Both the position numbers and the translations under genes were made by a program. From a virus, in the IMG/VR virus record IMGVR_UViG_3300006753_000110, positions 1-20,298 of that record: 20,298 nucleotides of DNA. The stretch is one strand, 5' to 3'. Below, one piece after another: positions 13,159 to 20,298 of the stretch. The notes beneath the pieces were generated by a model. That model had not been told where the DNA came from and did not search any database. It was given only the letters and a program-made list of their open reading frames with translations. Numbering within the stretch: position 1 is the stretch's first letter; every line of letters starts with the position of its first letter.

Positions 13159-13956
13159 TTATTTTTTTTCAGGGCTAAGACTCTTTTGGAAATTGGCGTC
13201 GCCAATTTTCATCTTTTCGGCAAACCCTTTTGCTGCGTTGCCAAGAATCGTGGAAATAGGTTTTTTGGCTTTGTCACTTAGGCCCACTCTTTCTAGACGA
13301 CTTTCTAAAAGTTTGTCGCCCCACGTGCTTTCATATGAAAAGTCCTGATAATTAAAACCTAAATCAATGGTACCAAAGCCAGATCCTTGATAATTAATCG
13401 ATGAAAAATTCACAGAAGTTAAAACTGGTCTTTCTATTATCCATTGGCCCACACTCTGTCCTTTATTATCAAATTCAATAATATTAAATCTTGAAGGATT
13501 ATCTTTCATGGCCATTTGTATTTTTTCAGGCTTCGCAAATCCATCCTGTTTTATGGACGACATCTTTTTATAATATTGGGCAGTTTTTCCCTGAAGTGTT
13601 AAAGAAGCTTGAATGGCTGCTGCCGTATTAGCGCCTTTATTATGATTTACAACGTCTATTAATGTTACCTTTAAAGGTTTTGTGTTATAGCCCTGCGTGG
13701 GATATTCAATTCTTTGAAAGTCTCCAGTCTCTAACTGGTATTCTGCAGTTGTGGTTTCAATCCTAGAATAGCCCGGGCGATCAAAAGATCGAATCAAATA
13801 TGGCTCTATATTTTGTAAACCATCTCCCCCAAAAATAAGATCAGGAAAAATCAAAATAGCCTCATATATTCTTTTTGGCCTAGCTTCAGTGCTAGACCAA
13901 AATTGAAAAGCCTTTGGATTAAATGCTACAGGTTTTGTGTTATCAAAAATGCCCAT
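13159..13956 (-). CDS. Tail tube protein (gp19-like), second paralogue
   Basis: The 265-aa protein shares the gp19 tube layout with its upstream neighbour: QFWSSTEARPKRIYEAILIF near residues 18-37 and W-I-I-E-R-P-V-L-TSVNFSSINYQGSG near 173-194, followed by the strand IDLGFNYQDFSYE. The tube-forming core is therefore present, with about 60 extra residues, including a Lys-rich C-terminal extension (about 225-265) that the other copy lacks. It may be a minor tube subunit, a tube-terminal adaptor or a second main tube protein. It starts 18 bases after the first tube gene with an AAGGTGG-type ribosome binding site. Confidence 0.78.
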   Translation of the reverse strand: MGIFDNTKPVAFNPKAFQFWSSTEARPKRIYEAILIFPDLIFGGDGLQNIEPYLIRSFDRPGYSRIETTTAEYQLETGDFQRIEYPTQGYNTKPLKVTLIDVVNHNKGANTAAAIQASLTLQGKTAQYYKKMSSIKQDGFAKPEKIQMAMKDNPSRFNIIEFDNKGQSVGQWIIERPVLTSVNFSSINYQGSGFGTIDLGFNYQDFSYESTWGDKLLESRLERVGLSDKAKKPISTILGNAAKGFAEKMKIGDANFQKSLSPEKK

Positions 13957-13974
13957 AAAATGGCACCACCTTAC

Positions 13975-14592
13975 TTATTCAGTGAAACCGAGTTCGCTTT
14001 GGTATTGTGCAATTGTGGCTGCCTGATTCATGCCGTTAACCATGATTTGCTCTGGAATTGGTTGGTCCGGAGAAGCTGGCGCTCCTTCATATTGGGCCCA
14101 ATCATATCTAAGAGTCATCTGGATATTGACCATCGTGTCATTTTCGTAAGACAATTCTCCAAAGTTCACGCTGGCAACCCACGCATTGAAGAGTGTCCAT
14201 TTTTCAATGGCATTCCCTCTCGCGTCAATTTGTTGCAGGCTCGGAACTCCCAGCGCTTGGACGGCATCTCTTTTACTAAAAGATTTTTTTGCATCTTCTT
14301 GAGTGCCAGGAATAGCATAACCAGAAGCTTGGAGAGTTTTAACTATAATAGCCGACGCATCTGGGAAGACAGGATCAACTAGGCTCACTTGAATCTCTTG
14401 CCACTGGATTCTTCCAGGGAAATGAAAAGTGTGTGCCACAAATTGATGCTGTACGGACTCAATTGTAAAATTTGGCTTTCCTGATGTTTTAATAACATAA
14501 GTGGGAATTTGATTCAAGACCAGAATCCACCTATAGCTTCTTTTCGGATCCACCGAAGTAGAATTCCAGAATTGTTCATTTTTGATTGTCAT
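13975..14592 (-). CDS. 19: Tail tube protein (gp19-like), main copy
   Basis: The 205-aa protein would polymerise into the inner tube of the contractile tail. It has the family features: an N-terminal strand after FWNSTSVDPKRSYRW (8-22), a central region with HFPGRIQWQEIQVSLVDP, and the closing pattern WVASVNFGELSYENDTMVN (about 138-156) followed by IQMTLRYDWAQYE. Its length is close to T4 gp19 (163 aa) and other simple tube proteins, so I take it as the principal copy. AGAGGAG lies about 10 bases before the ATG. It directly follows the sheath gene, the standard sheath-tube order. Confidence 0.85.
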   Translation of the reverse strand: MTIKNEQFWNSTSVDPKRSYRWILVLNQIPTYVIKTSGKPNFTIESVQHQFVAHTFHFPGRIQWQEIQVSLVDPVFPDASAIIVKTLQASGYAIPGTQEDAKKSFSKRDAVQALGVPSLQQIDARGNAIEKWTLFNAWVASVNFGELSYENDTMVNIQMTLRYDWAQYEGAPASPDQPIPEQIMVNGMNQAATIAQYQSELGFTE

Positions 14593-14610
14593 TAGTTAAA
14601 ATCTCCTCTT

Positions 14611-14623
14611 CTATTATAAATAG
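14611..14623 (-). promoter_or_regulatory. CTATTTAT motif forming a small inverted repeat before the tube gene
   Basis: The 46-base gap between sheath and tube genes contains CTATT-TAT-AATAG, a 5-bp inverted repeat that includes the octamer CTATTTAT (14623-14616). The octamer is shared with the gaps before the sheath and tape measure genes. The ribosome binding site follows immediately. A role in expression is inferred only from the recurrence. Confidence 0.25.
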
Positions 14624-14638
14624 AACTAAATTAAATTT

Positions 14639-17600
14639 TTAATCCTCAAAAGATGCTCCCGTATTTGTAATAATGAAATCAATGGCAATATATTCAATTG
14701 AACGTGCAGGTTTAATATAGATTTTTGCATACATAATGTTTCTATCTATAAGATCTGGAGTGGTGGTTGTCTCATCGAGAATAACCTTATAATCTGTTAA
14801 GCCTAGGCCGGCTTTCACATCTGCCAAAAACGGCTCCACTTTAGATTTAAACCGTGTCCAAGTCACCTCCACATTCTGATCGAACAAAATAGTTGCAGCG
14901 AATCTAGAAACTTGCTTCTTCAAGTAAATAAGAAGCCTTCTCACATTGATTCTGTCAAGTGCCGAGGCCCCTACTTGCAAAGTTTTCTGACCGAAGATTA
15001 CAATCCCTTCCGCTGGGAAAGAAGCAATCGGGTTAATTTGATTCTCATAAAGCCGATCTCTTTGTTTCGAAGTAAGTTTCTCCTCCACACCGACGACGGG
15101 AACTCCGCCGGCTCGATTGGCACTTAAGCCTCCGCGAGTGAAACCTGCCGGAGCAAACCAAAGTTGAGAATTGGCCTCACCGTAGGACATTGCGCCGATG
15201 GCAACGACTGACGGAGGCGCCCAAAGTGTAACACCATTAATGGTATCCCTAATCTGGACCCATGGATAATAAGCACATCCGTAACTACTATTAACCTGAA
15301 GATTGTTTCTCTTTTCACTAACAACAGTCTTTACTTTCCCTCGACGTTCCACTCGCGTGCCATCCGACTCGGAAGGAGGCTGGTAGCCGCCTTTAAGATC
15401 AATGACGGCGAGGGCGTCACCTCTGTTTTCACACATATCTACTAATTTATTATTAAGGGTGTTATAAGTGAGACCAGGCATCGATGCCACATTATATTCT
15501 ACAACTTCGGGGTCACTCAGGGAATCCATCGCGACCGTAACAGAGTTATAAGGAGCGTCTGTTGCTTCTGTAGAAGTAGAATCCCACTGAGAATTTCTAA
15601 AGGGATCACTTTCTCTAATATTTAAGCCGTCAGCTCCACCATGCAAACAAGTCGTGAATTGTTGCCAGCCGGCTGTGTCGCCTCCGTAATTATCATCAAT
15701 AACATTTAGATAACTGGCTGACGGTGGCCCAGCGACGGTTGCATCTTTGGAGCCGGTATGTGCAGTATAGGAAGTTCCATTCACACGTGAACCAGATTCA
15801 TATACGGCATTTGCAGCATAGCTCGCGGTTGTCGACGCGACCGTAATGGCCGAATTTCTAACATCATCTAATGTAAAAACCCACGAAGCCTCAGTGACGC
15901 CGGTAGTTGCATCCCAACTATTAATGTCTTCACATCTCGTTCGGAGTACATCAATAACACTATCATCAAAGCGAGAGCTGTTATATGTAGTATCTACCCC
16001 AAAATAAGCATCTTTAGGGTCTGATAGAGAGGCGCCTTCCGAAGAACTCTGTCGCAATCTTAATTGTGGGAATCTAAATCCAACTTTGGGGCTGGAGCCA
16101 GAGCTGGAACTGAACTTGCCACCTATGGCGCCTGCCGTTGCTGGTAATGTAGCAGAAAGGGCCGGCGTTCCGAGAAACGGATCGGCAACGTTAACACTCA
16201 CAAAAGCGCCATCGTCGCCGGAGAGAGTAGCCGTACCTGTTTCGGAATAACCTCTAAGGGCGCCCGAGGCGGCGGTTCCCCACCCAACATAACGAACGGG
16301 GCCATAAACACCGTAGGGAAGGCCTTTTTCATTAACCGTGGCGCGCTGTACATCGCTGTGTGCCTCTACATAGACATAGTTAGAAACGTTTTCAAAATCT
16401 CCGAAAGTTCTATATCTTCTATCCGTGTCATCCCATTGAACAAATTTATCACCAATTTTTCTAGCTACGTAATTGCTAGAAGCCGGGTCAAAATTGCAAT
16501 TATTGTATTGCTCTAAAATAACTGGAGCAGCGTCGATATCGTTAATAGCTCGAACTACAACAGTAAAACTTCCATATTGATTGCTGTCAAGAGGGTCTGC
16601 TGCTCTAAGATCTTTAATGCCCACTTTGACCTTGCGCTGTGTTTCTTCACCTAGTTCGCGACTACACAATCTAAAAAGTTTTTGCATCTTTTCTGGGTTA
16701 TATGTGCCTGGCACGAGGGAGCCCCCGACGACGCTTCCTCCGCCGGTGGTGGATAAATCTTGAGAAATAAACCACCCTGTCTTAGCAAATTGTTGTTTCG
16801 GACTTTTGGTCGGTGTCATTTTAAAATTACCATGGTCCTCGCTTTCATCTGGAGTACCCAATCTCATGAGGGCGCCCCAAGTGTTGGCAGCCACAGAGCC
16901 CGATATTCCCGTGGACGAATCGCGGTTAGGGAAGGTTCTTAAATTACCCTCAAACGATTCTCCAAGCCAATAATTTATATCATTATCAGCGCCGACAACA
17001 TCTGAATTTGTTTTAATTGGGTTTGTATTAAATACCTTTCGAATAAATCGAGGGGAGTCCGGATTAAAATTAAAAGCAGACTCAACAACAATATTATCAC
17101 TCGAATCTCTAATTGTAGCCTTAAATGTCGCGCCAGTGTCGACTGCCCTATAAAACGTAAAAGCAGAAGACGACGGCCTCAGTATCGCGTCGCCCAACGT
17201 ACCCAGATTTCCACTAAGCTGAATACTTCCATTTGTCAAGTACCAAATAGCGGCTAGGGTGCCTGTCATCAGATCCGCGTCCCCGAAGGCGGGGAAATCC
17301 GCTCCGGAGTCGGAGGCCGCTCCTGTCATAGAGGTCGCCGCACTTGGCCCCTCACAAACAAAGAGTCCATATGCGCCATTATTGGACGTGGACGTGGCAC
17401 TTGGGCCCACATTGTCGCCAGTCGCCCAGCCGGCATATGCGGCGGTCGTTGATGCGGCTGCATTTGTTGGTCCCAGTAGTCTAACCACAGTTATAGGAGA
17501 GTTGTTGCGTAACCAGGCCTGGGCTGCATATGCTGCATATGTTGGGGAGGTATAATTTCCGTATCGGAAAACGTCACCGCCGGCACCTCCGGGAATCGGG

Positions 17601-17782
17601 TTACCAAAAACTTCTACAAATTCTGAAAATGAACTAACTTGTACGGGCTTTAAAGCAGGCCCTCGCTCCAACCTTCCAATAACAGCGGGCCCAATGGCAG
17701 CTGGTAAGGCGGGTAACTGAGAATTATCAATTTCATTAATAAAAATTCCCGGTGATATAAACTTAAATTTCTTGTAAGACAT
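14639..17782 (-). CDS. 18: Tail sheath protein (gp18-like), enlarged
   Basis: This is the contractile sheath subunit surrounding the tube. The N-terminus has the sheath signature SPGIFINEIDNSQLPALPAA (about 10-29) and AVIGRLERGPALKPV. The C-terminal 182 residues (from about 866) are highly typical: SYGEANSQLWFAPAGFTRGG, then NPIASFPAEGIVIFGQKTL, NVRRLLIYLKKQVSRFAA and the final strands IKPARSIEYIAIDFIITNTG used for subunit interlocking. At 1047 aa it is far longer than T4 gp18 (659 aa); the extra length lies in the central region, about 110-770, which is Ser/Thr/Ala/Gly-rich and probably forms additional surface domains. One stretch (about 17250-17480) is GC-richer than its surroundings. AAAGGAG about 10 bases upstream supports the ATG. 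Confidence 0.93.
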   Translation of the reverse strand: MSYKKFKFISPGIFINEIDNSQLPALPAAIGPAVIGRLERGPALKPVQVSSFSEFVEVFGNPIPGGAGGDVFRYGNYTSPTYAAYAAQAWLRNNSPITVVRLLGPTNAAASTTAAYAGWATGDNVGPSATSTSNNGAYGLFVCEGPSAATSMTGAASDSGADFPAFGDADLMTGTLAAIWYLTNGSIQLSGNLGTLGDAILRPSSSAFTFYRAVDTGATFKATIRDSSDNIVVESAFNFNPDSPRFIRKVFNTNPIKTNSDVVGADNDINYWLGESFEGNLRTFPNRDSSTGISGSVAANTWGALMRLGTPDESEDHGNFKMTPTKSPKQQFAKTGWFISQDLSTTGGGSVVGGSLVPGTYNPEKMQKLFRLCSRELGEETQRKVKVGIKDLRAADPLDSNQYGSFTVVVRAINDIDAAPVILEQYNNCNFDPASSNYVARKIGDKFVQWDDTDRRYRTFGDFENVSNYVYVEAHSDVQRATVNEKGLPYGVYGPVRYVGWGTAASGALRGYSETGTATLSGDDGAFVSVNVADPFLGTPALSATLPATAGAIGGKFSSSSGSSPKVGFRFPQLRLRQSSSEGASLSDPKDAYFGVDTTYNSSRFDDSVIDVLRTRCEDINSWDATTGVTEASWVFTLDDVRNSAITVASTTASYAANAVYESGSRVNGTSYTAHTGSKDATVAGPPSASYLNVIDDNYGGDTAGWQQFTTCLHGGADGLNIRESDPFRNSQWDSTSTEATDAPYNSVTVAMDSLSDPEVVEYNVASMPGLTYNTLNNKLVDMCENRGDALAVIDLKGGYQPPSESDGTRVERRGKVKTVVSEKRNNLQVNSSYGCAYYPWVQIRDTINGVTLWAPPSVVAIGAMSYGEANSQLWFAPAGFTRGGLSANRAGGVPVVGVEEKLTSKQRDRLYENQINPIASFPAEGIVIFGQKTLQVGASALDRINVRRLLIYLKKQVSRFAATILFDQNVEVTWTRFKSKVEPFLADVKAGLGLTDYKVILDETTTTPDLIDRNIMYAKIYIKPARSIEYIAIDFIITNTGASFED

Positions 17783-17811
17783 ATGCTGTTCTCTCCTTTA
17801 AACAGGGGGTG

Positions 17812-17830
17812 CTATTTCTTTAATAAATAG
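17812..17830 (-). promoter_or_regulatory. CTATTTAT motif within an inverted repeat before the sheath gene
   Basis: CTATTT (17830-17825) and AAATAG (17817-17812) form a 6-bp inverted repeat with a 7-base loop in the 79-base gap upstream of the sheath gene. The octamer CTATTTAT (17830-17823) also occurs before the tube and tape measure genes. No good sigma-70 -35/-10 pair was seen in this gap. It may mark a late promoter or an mRNA 5'/3' structure. Confidence 0.27.
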
Positions 17831-17861
17831 TAGTACAATAAAGCAAAAACCTTTTTTAATC

Positions 17862-18767
17862 TCAATCTCTATAAAATCCACTTTTTGGATCAAAGTCTTG
17901 TTTATCGTCCAAAATAACGCGCTCTCTAGGTATTTTAACCTCAACTGCATTTTCCGTTTTAATAATTCGAGGGCGCTCTTGATTTTTGCCCTCTCCAATA
18001 ACATATCCCAACACTTCAAAATTAACAACTGTTTGAAAAATTCTCTCTTCTTGATCGAAAGAAGAGATATTATTGTTTTGTGATAGGTCAGATTGTAAAA
18101 AAGTTTCATATGTGTGGCCATCGCGCTCTATCAAAAAAGAGTTTATATGACCACCCAATGTAACAAAGGGTTGTAACATCTGATTCATGTGCTGTTGATA
18201 GTTCGCTTGTAACGTTACTTGATACCCAATATTCACATATACAGGTTGTGGTACCGAAAGTGTTTCTATTACCACTTTTTTATTTCTCTTCTCCGTAAGA
18301 GGATAATAAGATTGACGGCCCGGAGTTCGATGCACATTATTAAATTTTTTCTTATTTTGTGCAATTGCAAAATTGTTTGTTTTATCATTAACTATCCTTT
18401 TAGATACTACAATTCGGCCTCCTCTCGTGGGATCAGTAAATTGTGTTGGTGCGCCAAAAAATTTACCTTTTTTAACGAGGTCTCTTGTCATAGATGTTCT
18501 TTGAAGGCTTATAACAGGGTAAATTAACGTACCATCTAAACTAAATCTGTCTTTATTTTCTTTCGAAAAATAAGACCGCTCGGGGGATGCCCAAATTATA
18601 TTAACTTTTGTCCACCCCTTGTTGGTATTGGCTCTGATTTGTAACTTATCCTTAACAAAATCATAAAATGCGTAATCAATTGTTTCAAAGTCGGAAGGGT
18701 TCAAAAAAGCTTTATCTAGAAGGTTGTTTTGCTTTTCTAGAACTTTAGAATCACTATCAGTTGCCAT
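17862..18767 (-). CDS. 15: Tail terminator / sheath stabiliser (gp15-like)
   Basis: The 301-aa protein would form the ring that ends the tail and joins it to the neck. Sequence patterns agree with T4 gp15-type proteins: IIWASPERSYFSKEN (about 54-68) resembles the YGPKQKF region, PVYVNIGYQVTLQANYQQHMNQMLQPF (split: PVYVNIGYQVTLQ, ANYQQHMNQMLQPF, about 177-204) resembles the strand-helix pair before the Gln-rich interface, and RIFQTVVNFEVLGYVI (about 243-258) resembles the closing strands. Its length is close to T4 gp15 (272 aa). The gene overlaps the gp14-like gene by 11 bases, so the two are probably translationally coupled. In T4 genes 16 and 17 (terminase) separate 15 from 18; here the sheath follows directly. 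Confidence 0.75.
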   Translation of the reverse strand: MATDSDSKVLEKQNNLLDKAFLNPSDFETIDYAFYDFVKDKLQIRANTNKGWTKVNIIWASPERSYFSKENKDRFSLDGTLIYPVISLQRTSMTRDLVKKGKFFGAPTQFTDPTRGGRIVVSKRIVNDKTNNFAIAQNKKKFNNVHRTPGRQSYYPLTEKRNKKVVIETLSVPQPVYVNIGYQVTLQANYQQHMNQMLQPFVTLGGHINSFLIERDGHTYETFLQSDLSQNNNISSFDQEERIFQTVVNFEVLGYVIGEGKNQERPRIIKTENAVEVKIPRERVILDDKQDFDPKSGFYRD

Positions 18768-19269
18768 CGAAAGTCCCCTCCCTTGCTTTTATGCACTTAG
18801 CCTCGGCTTCGAAAATGCGCTCTCGACCCTCCCACGCTTGGCCAAAAATTTGTCGAGGATAGTTTATAGTGGCAATTTCAAATAAGTCTTCACCATATAA
18901 TATAAAATCACCTTCACGAATATATAGATCCTGATCTTCTGTTAATCTTCTTCTATGAAATTTTACTGTAAGGGAAAGTCGTTTATCAATACCTAAATTA
19001 TTAACCGTAGTTGTATAACCCTCCCAAGTAACCAAAACATGAACTCTAATTGGAGATAAAAAGCTCTTTTGTATAGCCTCTCCGTATAAAGGGTGAAAGT
19101 TAGTATGTTCCACACTAATAGGGTAATAAATTATTTCTTGTCCAATGACGCGCTCAATTAATTCATCATTAACTTGCTTAACTAAATTTCTTTCCTTCTC
19201 TCCTAAAAATAAAGGAGGAGGAGGAGAAGCTGGTTGTGACCATTTAGTTTTGTCTGTTGGGTTTGCCAC
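18757..19269 (-). CDS. 14: Neck protein (gp14-like)
   Basis: The 170-aa protein is a probable head-closure or neck protein between the gp13-like and gp15-like proteins. After a Pro-rich N-terminus (SQPASPPPPLF), the segment EKERNLVKQVNDELIERVIG followed by QEIIYYPIS and LYGEAIQKSF parallels the gp14 order of a helix, a strand with Y-Y-P and the L-(F/Y)-G-E-A motif. Later strands include REGDFILYGEDLFEIATI (about 118-135), typical of neck proteins. It is shorter than T4 gp14 (256 aa). It begins four bases after the gp13-like gene. Confidence 0.72.
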   Translation of the reverse strand: MANPTDKTKWSQPASPPPPLFLGEKERNLVKQVNDELIERVIGQEIIYYPISVEHTNFHPLYGEAIQKSFLSPIRVHVLVTWEGYTTTVNNLGIDKRLSLTVKFHRRRLTEDQDLYIREGDFILYGEDLFEIATINYPRQIFGQAWEGRERIFEAEAKCIKAREGTFDGN

Positions 19270-19273
19270 TTAT

Positions 19274-20298
19274 TTACCCCACAAAAACCTTTAAAGGTAT
19301 TAATTTATTAATTGTGTTTACGGCTTCCATAAGGGTGGCATCTTCTGCCATCAGTTTAGTGTAGGTTAATTCATCCAGAGTTGTTCTTAATTCTTCTCTT
19401 AGTTTTTCTTGTTCTGCCTGTGCCTGAGTTAAAAGCGCGGGGCCGTCGAGGGTCACACTTTCGCCCGGAATTGGTATGGTTGTAAATTTACTTCTAATAT
19501 TTCCTAAAGTTTCTTTCGAAAGAGACAAAGCAAACCTTCTAATCCATTGTTTGCCTATTGCATTAATATGTTCATAAGGCAGATTTTCATAGGGAAGGGT
19601 ATTCATGTTATTAATACCCTCAATCCCTGATTTTCCGCCGCGTCCCGAAGTGTCGCTTTCTTCCCAAGGATCAGAGTCAACAAAAAATTCTATCCAATAT
19701 TTAGAAGGGCCCGCTTGATAGGCATCCGGAAAAATACGAAGTCTATTATTCTTGATTTCGTAGGAATACTGTGAATTTCTTGTATAAATCGCATCCTCAA
19801 AAGCCATAGATTGCGCTTTATTCTGCCATGTTGGTATGATTTCAAATGTTGAATCATCAGCCCACTGTCCATAGCTAGCCAAATTCCCAACTGTATTTAT
19901 GCCCCCATAATACCCATAAAACCTCCACATGGCCTGGGGCGTTTTATAAAAAACTCTTGTTATATTAATTCGTTTATCGCCCACTTGACCAAAAAAAGGA
20001 AGTGACGTAGTGCCGGCTGCAGAAGAAGACACTATCTGTTGCAAATCATAATCTTGTTGACCCGATACTGCATCGAAGGAAGCAGAATAAATGGCCACTT
20101 CTCCGCCGAAACCAACTTCTGTAGAAACTCCATAACCCACGCGTCGAGAATAAGCAAACTCAAACCGTGGAAATTTCAAATTAATATTTTTGCCCACAAG
20201 GGAATTTCCAGTCTGGAGTTGCCCATCGTGGTCAAATGTCCCAGTGGTTGCGCCTAAAAGGTCCGAAAGTGCATTTTTAGCTTGATGGATGTTAAGAA
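19274..20298 (-). CDS. 13: Neck protein (gp13-like), 5' end outside the window
   Basis: This is a neck protein expected to bind the portal and close the head after packaging. The frame is open to the window edge: in-frame sequence upstream of the GTG at 20197 includes AKNALSDLLGATTGTFDHDG, which fits a real N-terminal helix, so that GTG is not taken as the start. The visible part has about 340 residues, against 309 for T4 gp13. The C-terminal part has the gp13 signature GNIRSKFTTIPIPGESVTLD followed by a long helix with QAQAEQEKLREELRTTLDEL. The aromatic central region (WRFYGYYGG, WIEFFVDSDPWEE) is also typical. It heads the visible part of the tail operon. Confidence 0.83.
   Translation of the reverse strand, partial: LNIHQAKNALSDLLGATTGTFDHDGQLQTGNSLVGKNINLKFPRFEFAYSRRVGYGVSTEVGFGGEVAIYSASFDAVSGQQDYDLQQIVSSSAAGTTSLPFFGQVGDKRINITRVFYKTPQAMWRFYGYYGGINTVGNLASYGQWADDSTFEIIPTWQNKAQSMAFEDAIYTRNSQYSYEIKNNRLRIFPDAYQAGPSKYWIEFFVDSDPWEESDTSGRGGKSGIEGINNMNTLPYENLPYEHINAIGKQWIRRFALSLSKETLGNIRSKFTTIPIPGESVTLDGPALLTQAQAEQEKLREELRTTLDELTYTKLMAEDATLMEAVNTINKLIPLKVFVG

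Noticed and set aside
20197-20197. GTG at 20197 as the start of the gp13-like gene
   Set aside because: The frame is open upstream to the window edge and the translation there continues a plausible helical N-terminus, so the true start lies outside the window.

Overview
The window is a densely packed, one-directional block of a tailed bacteriophage genome. Every supported gene reads on the minus strand, so biological order runs from position 20298 down to 1. The phage has a contractile tail (myovirus morphology): a tail sheath, tube proteins and T4-type neck and baseplate proteins are all recognisable. Good Shine-Dalgarno sequences and one near-consensus sigma-70 promoter point to a bacterial host. 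The sequence is AT-rich and gene spacing is tight, with no gap above 100 bases. No host gene, tRNA, integrase or CRISPR array is visible. I cannot name the host or phage genus; T4-like gene names below are assigned by recognised sequence patterns and gene order.

Layout in transcription order. (1) Neck and tail completion, 20298-17862: a gp13-like neck protein (5' end outside the window), a gp14-like neck protein and a gp15-like tail terminator/sheath stabiliser. (2) Tail shaft, 17782-13159: a very large sheath protein (1047 aa) and two paralogous gp19-like tube proteins. (3) Tail assembly, 13105-9831: a gp26-like protein with two CxxC pairs, an overlapping 65-aa protein, and the tape measure. 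The overlapping pair sits where other tailed phages encode frameshifted tail-assembly chaperones, and its overlap holds a T7 run that could support such a shift. (4) Baseplate, 9812-5604: a probable tube-cap protein whose 3' end has a C7 run suggesting a second, frameshifted C-terminus, a LysM/gp53-like wedge protein, and a 984-aa probable hub protein. (5) A 462-aa protein of unknown function, 5597-4209. (6) Replication and recombination, 4184-114: a short family A DNA polymerase without an exonuclease domain, a diverged FtsZ/tubulin-fold protein that has lost its glycine-rich phosphate loop, a gp32-like single-strand DNA binding protein with its own promoter, and a UvsX/RecA-like recombinase. 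The first codons of one more gene lie at 69-1.

The points most worth a second look are the degenerate FtsZ-like protein translationally coupled to the polymerase (2104-2970); two mutually exclusive hairpins between the SSB and recombinase genes that look like a transcription attenuator (1236-1281); the candidate -1 frameshift at 9009-9015, whose shifted frame ends exactly on the next start codon; and the candidate frameshift at 12250-12256 joining the gp26-like protein to the small downstream protein. Combining T4-type structural, SSB and recombinase genes with a PolA rather than the PolB of T4 marks this as a lineage separate from classical T4-like phages.
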